A stretch of DNA of 64,000 nt, from contig CAJTWA010000021.1 of NCBI GenBank assembly GCA_910580195.1, positions 5,529 to 69,528 of the forward strand. The letters run 5' to 3'. The translations under genes were made by a program, and so were the position numbers. The first letter of the stretch is position 1. Each line of letters starts with the position of its first letter. A model generated the notes under the pieces. That model saw only the letters and a program-made list of their open reading frames with translations. It did no database searches and had not been told where the DNA came from. Source of the DNA: an uncultured Lachnospiraceae bacterium. GTDB lineage: Bacteria > Bacillota > Clostridia > Lachnospirales > Lachnospiraceae. This document shows positions 62,472 through 64,000 of this stretch, one piece after another.

Positions 62472-62508
62472 AGCGTATCATTAGAAATAGTGGTACGCTT
62501 ATTTTTTT
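62472..62508 (+). terminator. Terminator after rlmD
   Basis: GCGTATCA (62473-62480) pairs with TGGTACGC (62491-62498) with one G-U pair, followed by TTATTTTTTT. Confidence 0.75.
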
Positions 62509-62523
62509 CGCTCATTTGCACCT

Positions 62524-62553
62524 TTGAGTGTTATCGTCATTTTTTTGTATAAT
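62524..62553 (+). promoter_or_regulatory. Promoter of the first element genes
   Basis: TTGAGT (62524-62529), 18 bp, perfect TATAAT (62548-62553), about 26 bp before the start at 62580. Confidence 0.6.
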
Positions 62554-62579
62554 GAAGCCAAGAAAGGACGGTGGCATTT

Positions 62580-62777
62580 ATGAGAGAAAAGAAAAATCAT
62601 TTATATGTGGATAGTGAGGAAAGAAAACTCCTGTTACATAGCCTTGTGGGATTGAAAAATCAGCTTATACAACAAGGCAGATATACAGATTGCGTTGATG
62701 AGCTTATTATCAAGGTTATCCATGCACCTGTAAAAAAGTTAAGGGTAGAAATGGCAGGAAGAAGTGATGTACGATAA
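62580..62777 (+). CDS. Small conserved integrative-element protein
   Basis: The 65-residue basic protein starts MREKKNHLYVDSEERKLLLH at ATG 62580, after GAAAGGAC; GTG 62571 is too close to that site. The rest, LVGLKNQLIQQGRYTDCVDE, then a helix with VIHAPVKKLRV, resembles small proteins at the left end of Tn1549-like conjugative elements. The function is unknown. It overlaps the next gene. Confidence 0.75.
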   Translation: MREKKNHLYVDSEERKLLLHSLVGLKNQLIQQGRYTDCVDELIIKVIHAPVKKLRVEMAGRSDVR

Positions 62778-63102
62778 GGAATTTAAAGAACTGGTGAAGA
62801 TAGCAGTAGAAAAACTAAAAGATGAATCTGTCTTGAAACTGTTAAAAGCGGATGCAAGTTATCAAAAAGATAGTATGGATGAGGGAAAAGCAGAGGACGC
62901 TTTTAATCAGCTCAACTTAACAGAAAAGCAGAGGGAGGTTTGCCAACATCTTATAGATTGTAGAGAAAAGCAGGATTTTGAATATGGTACTCATGCGTAT
63001 ATTGCAGGGCTGATAGATGCGTTTCATATTATGGCAGTGTTGTTTCCAGAAAAATGGGATACAGAGAGAATAAGGAAAGCCGTATCATATAAGAGCAGAT
63101 AA
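62767..63102 (+). CDS. Small helical hypothetical protein of the integrative element
   Basis: The ~111-residue protein from ATG 62767 is mainly helical: VKIAVEKLKDESVLKLLKAD, then LTEKQREVCQHLIDCREKQD, then THAYIAGLIDAFHIMAVLF. The last helix pattern is like small DUF6809-type proteins, but I am not sure of the assignment. It starts inside the preceding gene, so they are coupled. Confidence 0.72.
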   Translation: MYDKEFKELVKIAVEKLKDESVLKLLKADASYQKDSMDEGKAEDAFNQLNLTEKQREVCQHLIDCREKQDFEYGTHAYIAGLIDAFHIMAVLFPEKWDTERIRKAVSYKSR

Positions 63103-63123
63103 AAACAGAATAGACTTTTACAT

Positions 63124-63166
63124 AGCCGATTGGTGTAGTTTAAAAACAGCCAGTCGGCTTTTTTTA
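63124..63166 (+). terminator. Terminator before parA
   Basis: AGCCGATTGG (63124-63133) pairs with CCAGTCGGCT (63150-63159), followed by a run of T. A second short hairpin, TAGCCAC (63186-63192) with GTGGCTA (63202-63208), stands just before the parA ribosome site. Confidence 0.75.
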
Positions 63167-63234
63167 TTGCCATGAATCCTTTACATAGCCACCTTGACAA
63201 AGTGGCTAAATCTATGCGAAAGGAGGACGCACCT

Positions 63235-64000
63235 ATGTCAAATTGCAAAGTAATCGCTCTAACGAACCAGAAAGGCGGTGTCGGAAAGACCACCACGGCG
63301 GTCAATCTGGGTGTCAGTCTGGCACAGCAGGGCAAAAAAGTCCTGCTTATTGATGCCGATGCACAGGCAAATCTTACAATGTCGCTTGGTTACAGCAGAC
63401 CAGATGATTTGTCTGATACGCTCTCAAGCATAATGCAGGACGTGATAGACGATAAGCTTGTCAATGTCCAGAAAGCTATCCTGCACCATGACGAGGGCGT
63501 TGACCTGCTCCCGTCCAACATTGAACTGTCGGGCTTGGAAGTAAGGCTGATTAACGCCATAAGCCGTGAAAGCGTGCTGAAAACCTGCATCAATGAGGTG
63601 AAAAAGAATTATGATACTGTCCTTATTGACTGTATGCCGAGTTTGGGTATGCTGACAATCAATGCACTTGCGGCGGCTGACAGCGTGGTTATCCCGACAC
63701 AGCCCCATTATCTTTCTGCAAAGGGTTTAGAGCTGTTGCTTCGCTCCGTGTCTAAAGTCAAACGGCAAATCAATCCCCATCTGCGGATTGACGGTATCTT
63801 AATGACGATGGTAATGCCACGCACGAACATCTCTAAAGATATTACCGCAACGGTAAAGAGTGCCTACGGGCAGAGGATTAAAATTTTTGATGCCCAGATA
63901 CCCCATTCCATCCGTGCGGTAGAAGCTACCGCAGAGGGAAAAAGTATTTTTGCCTACGACAAAGGCGGCAAAGTAGCCGCAGCCTATGAACAGTTTGCAA
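63235..64000 (+). CDS. ParA/Soj-family ATPase, 3' end cut by window edge
   Basis: 255 residues are visible, from ATG 63235 after AAAGGAGG to the window end. The deviant Walker A KGGVGKTT with signature Lys is near residue 15, then DADAQANLT, the Walker B-like VLIDCMPSLG, and GLELLLRSV. ParA ATPases partition plasmids and integrative elements; here it is the first large gene of an element that starts in rlmD, and a parB-like gene would be expected next. Confidence 0.95.
   Translation, partial: MSNCKVIALTNQKGGVGKTTTAVNLGVSLAQQGKKVLLIDADAQANLTMSLGYSRPDDLSDTLSSIMQDVIDDKLVNVQKAILHHDEGVDLLPSNIELSGLEVRLINAISRESVLKTCINEVKKNYDTVLIDCMPSLGMLTINALAAADSVVIPTQPHYLSAKGLELLLRSVSKVKRQINPHLRIDGILMTMVMPRTNISKDITATVKSAYGQRIKIFDAQIPHSIRAVEATAEGKSIFAYDKGGKVAAAYEQFA

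Noticed and set aside
62580..63102. Two small overlapping genes considered as a toxin-antitoxin pair
   Set aside because: No toxin or antitoxin motif is visible; position after rlmD and before parA fits an integrative-element left end better.

Overview
The window looks like a chromosome segment of a low-to-mid-GC Clostridia, most likely a Lachnospiraceae gut anaerobe. The basis is the S10-spc-alpha order (rpsJ to rplQ), the single four-Cys S14, zinc-lid Adk, map followed by a KOW protein and infA, a long clostridial L17, MutS2, YhaM, PadR/DUF1700 and a PD-(D/E)XK nuclease-family fragment. I cannot name the species. No rRNA, tRNA or CRISPR array was seen.

Layout. 1-4.9 kb: the end of a Uma2-family gene (minus strand), then a large secreted Ig-like surface protein. 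That protein's promoter spacer contains a run of nine G, and its reading frame breaks at a run of eight A, so both sites are candidate phase-variation switches. 5-7.1 kb: a GntR-ABC-permease operon behind a palindromic operator. 7.1-8.1 kb: a truncated nuclease-family gene and a 181-bp MITE-like element. 8.1-14.4 kb: a patatin-like lipase, a hypothetical gene, and SbcD/SbcC; the lipase and sbcC carry near-identical 70-nt 5' leaders. 14.4-21.9 kb: accessory and housekeeping genes (XRE regulator, Lgt, MATE pump, AAA-ATPase/PD-(D/E)XK protein, PadR/DUF1700, a Gln-rich repeat protein).

22-35.1 kb: the S10 and spc ribosomal-protein operons from rpsJ to infA, all on the plus strand. The normally adjacent rpmJ-rpsM-rpsK-rpsD-rpoA-rplQ block only resumes at 47.6 kb behind its own promoter. 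About 12.5 kb of unrelated DNA lies between infA and rpmJ. It holds a LytTR response regulator (minus strand), a 65-residue double-glycine-leader peptide, a C39-peptidase ABC exporter, an Asp-box/solute-binding lipoprotein fusion, two binding-protein-dependent permeases, an HlyD-like adaptor, a MacB-like membrane protein and a cell-wall-repeat polysaccharide deacetylase (minus strand). The regulator/peptide/exporter part is clearly more AT-rich than its neighbours. This peptide locus is the best candidate for an undescribed system.

51.4-62.5 kb: a coiled-coil hypothetical followed by a 43-bp repeat array and a large inverted repeat, then mutS2-response regulator-histidine kinase on the minus strand. 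Divergent from it is an HtrA-like protein that lacks recognisable catalytic residues; the two promoters share one palindromic -35 hexamer. Then come YhaM and an RlmD-type rRNA methyltransferase. The C-terminus of the methyltransferase appears to have been replaced at the junction with an integrative element, whose first genes (two small proteins and a ParA ATPase) run off the right edge.
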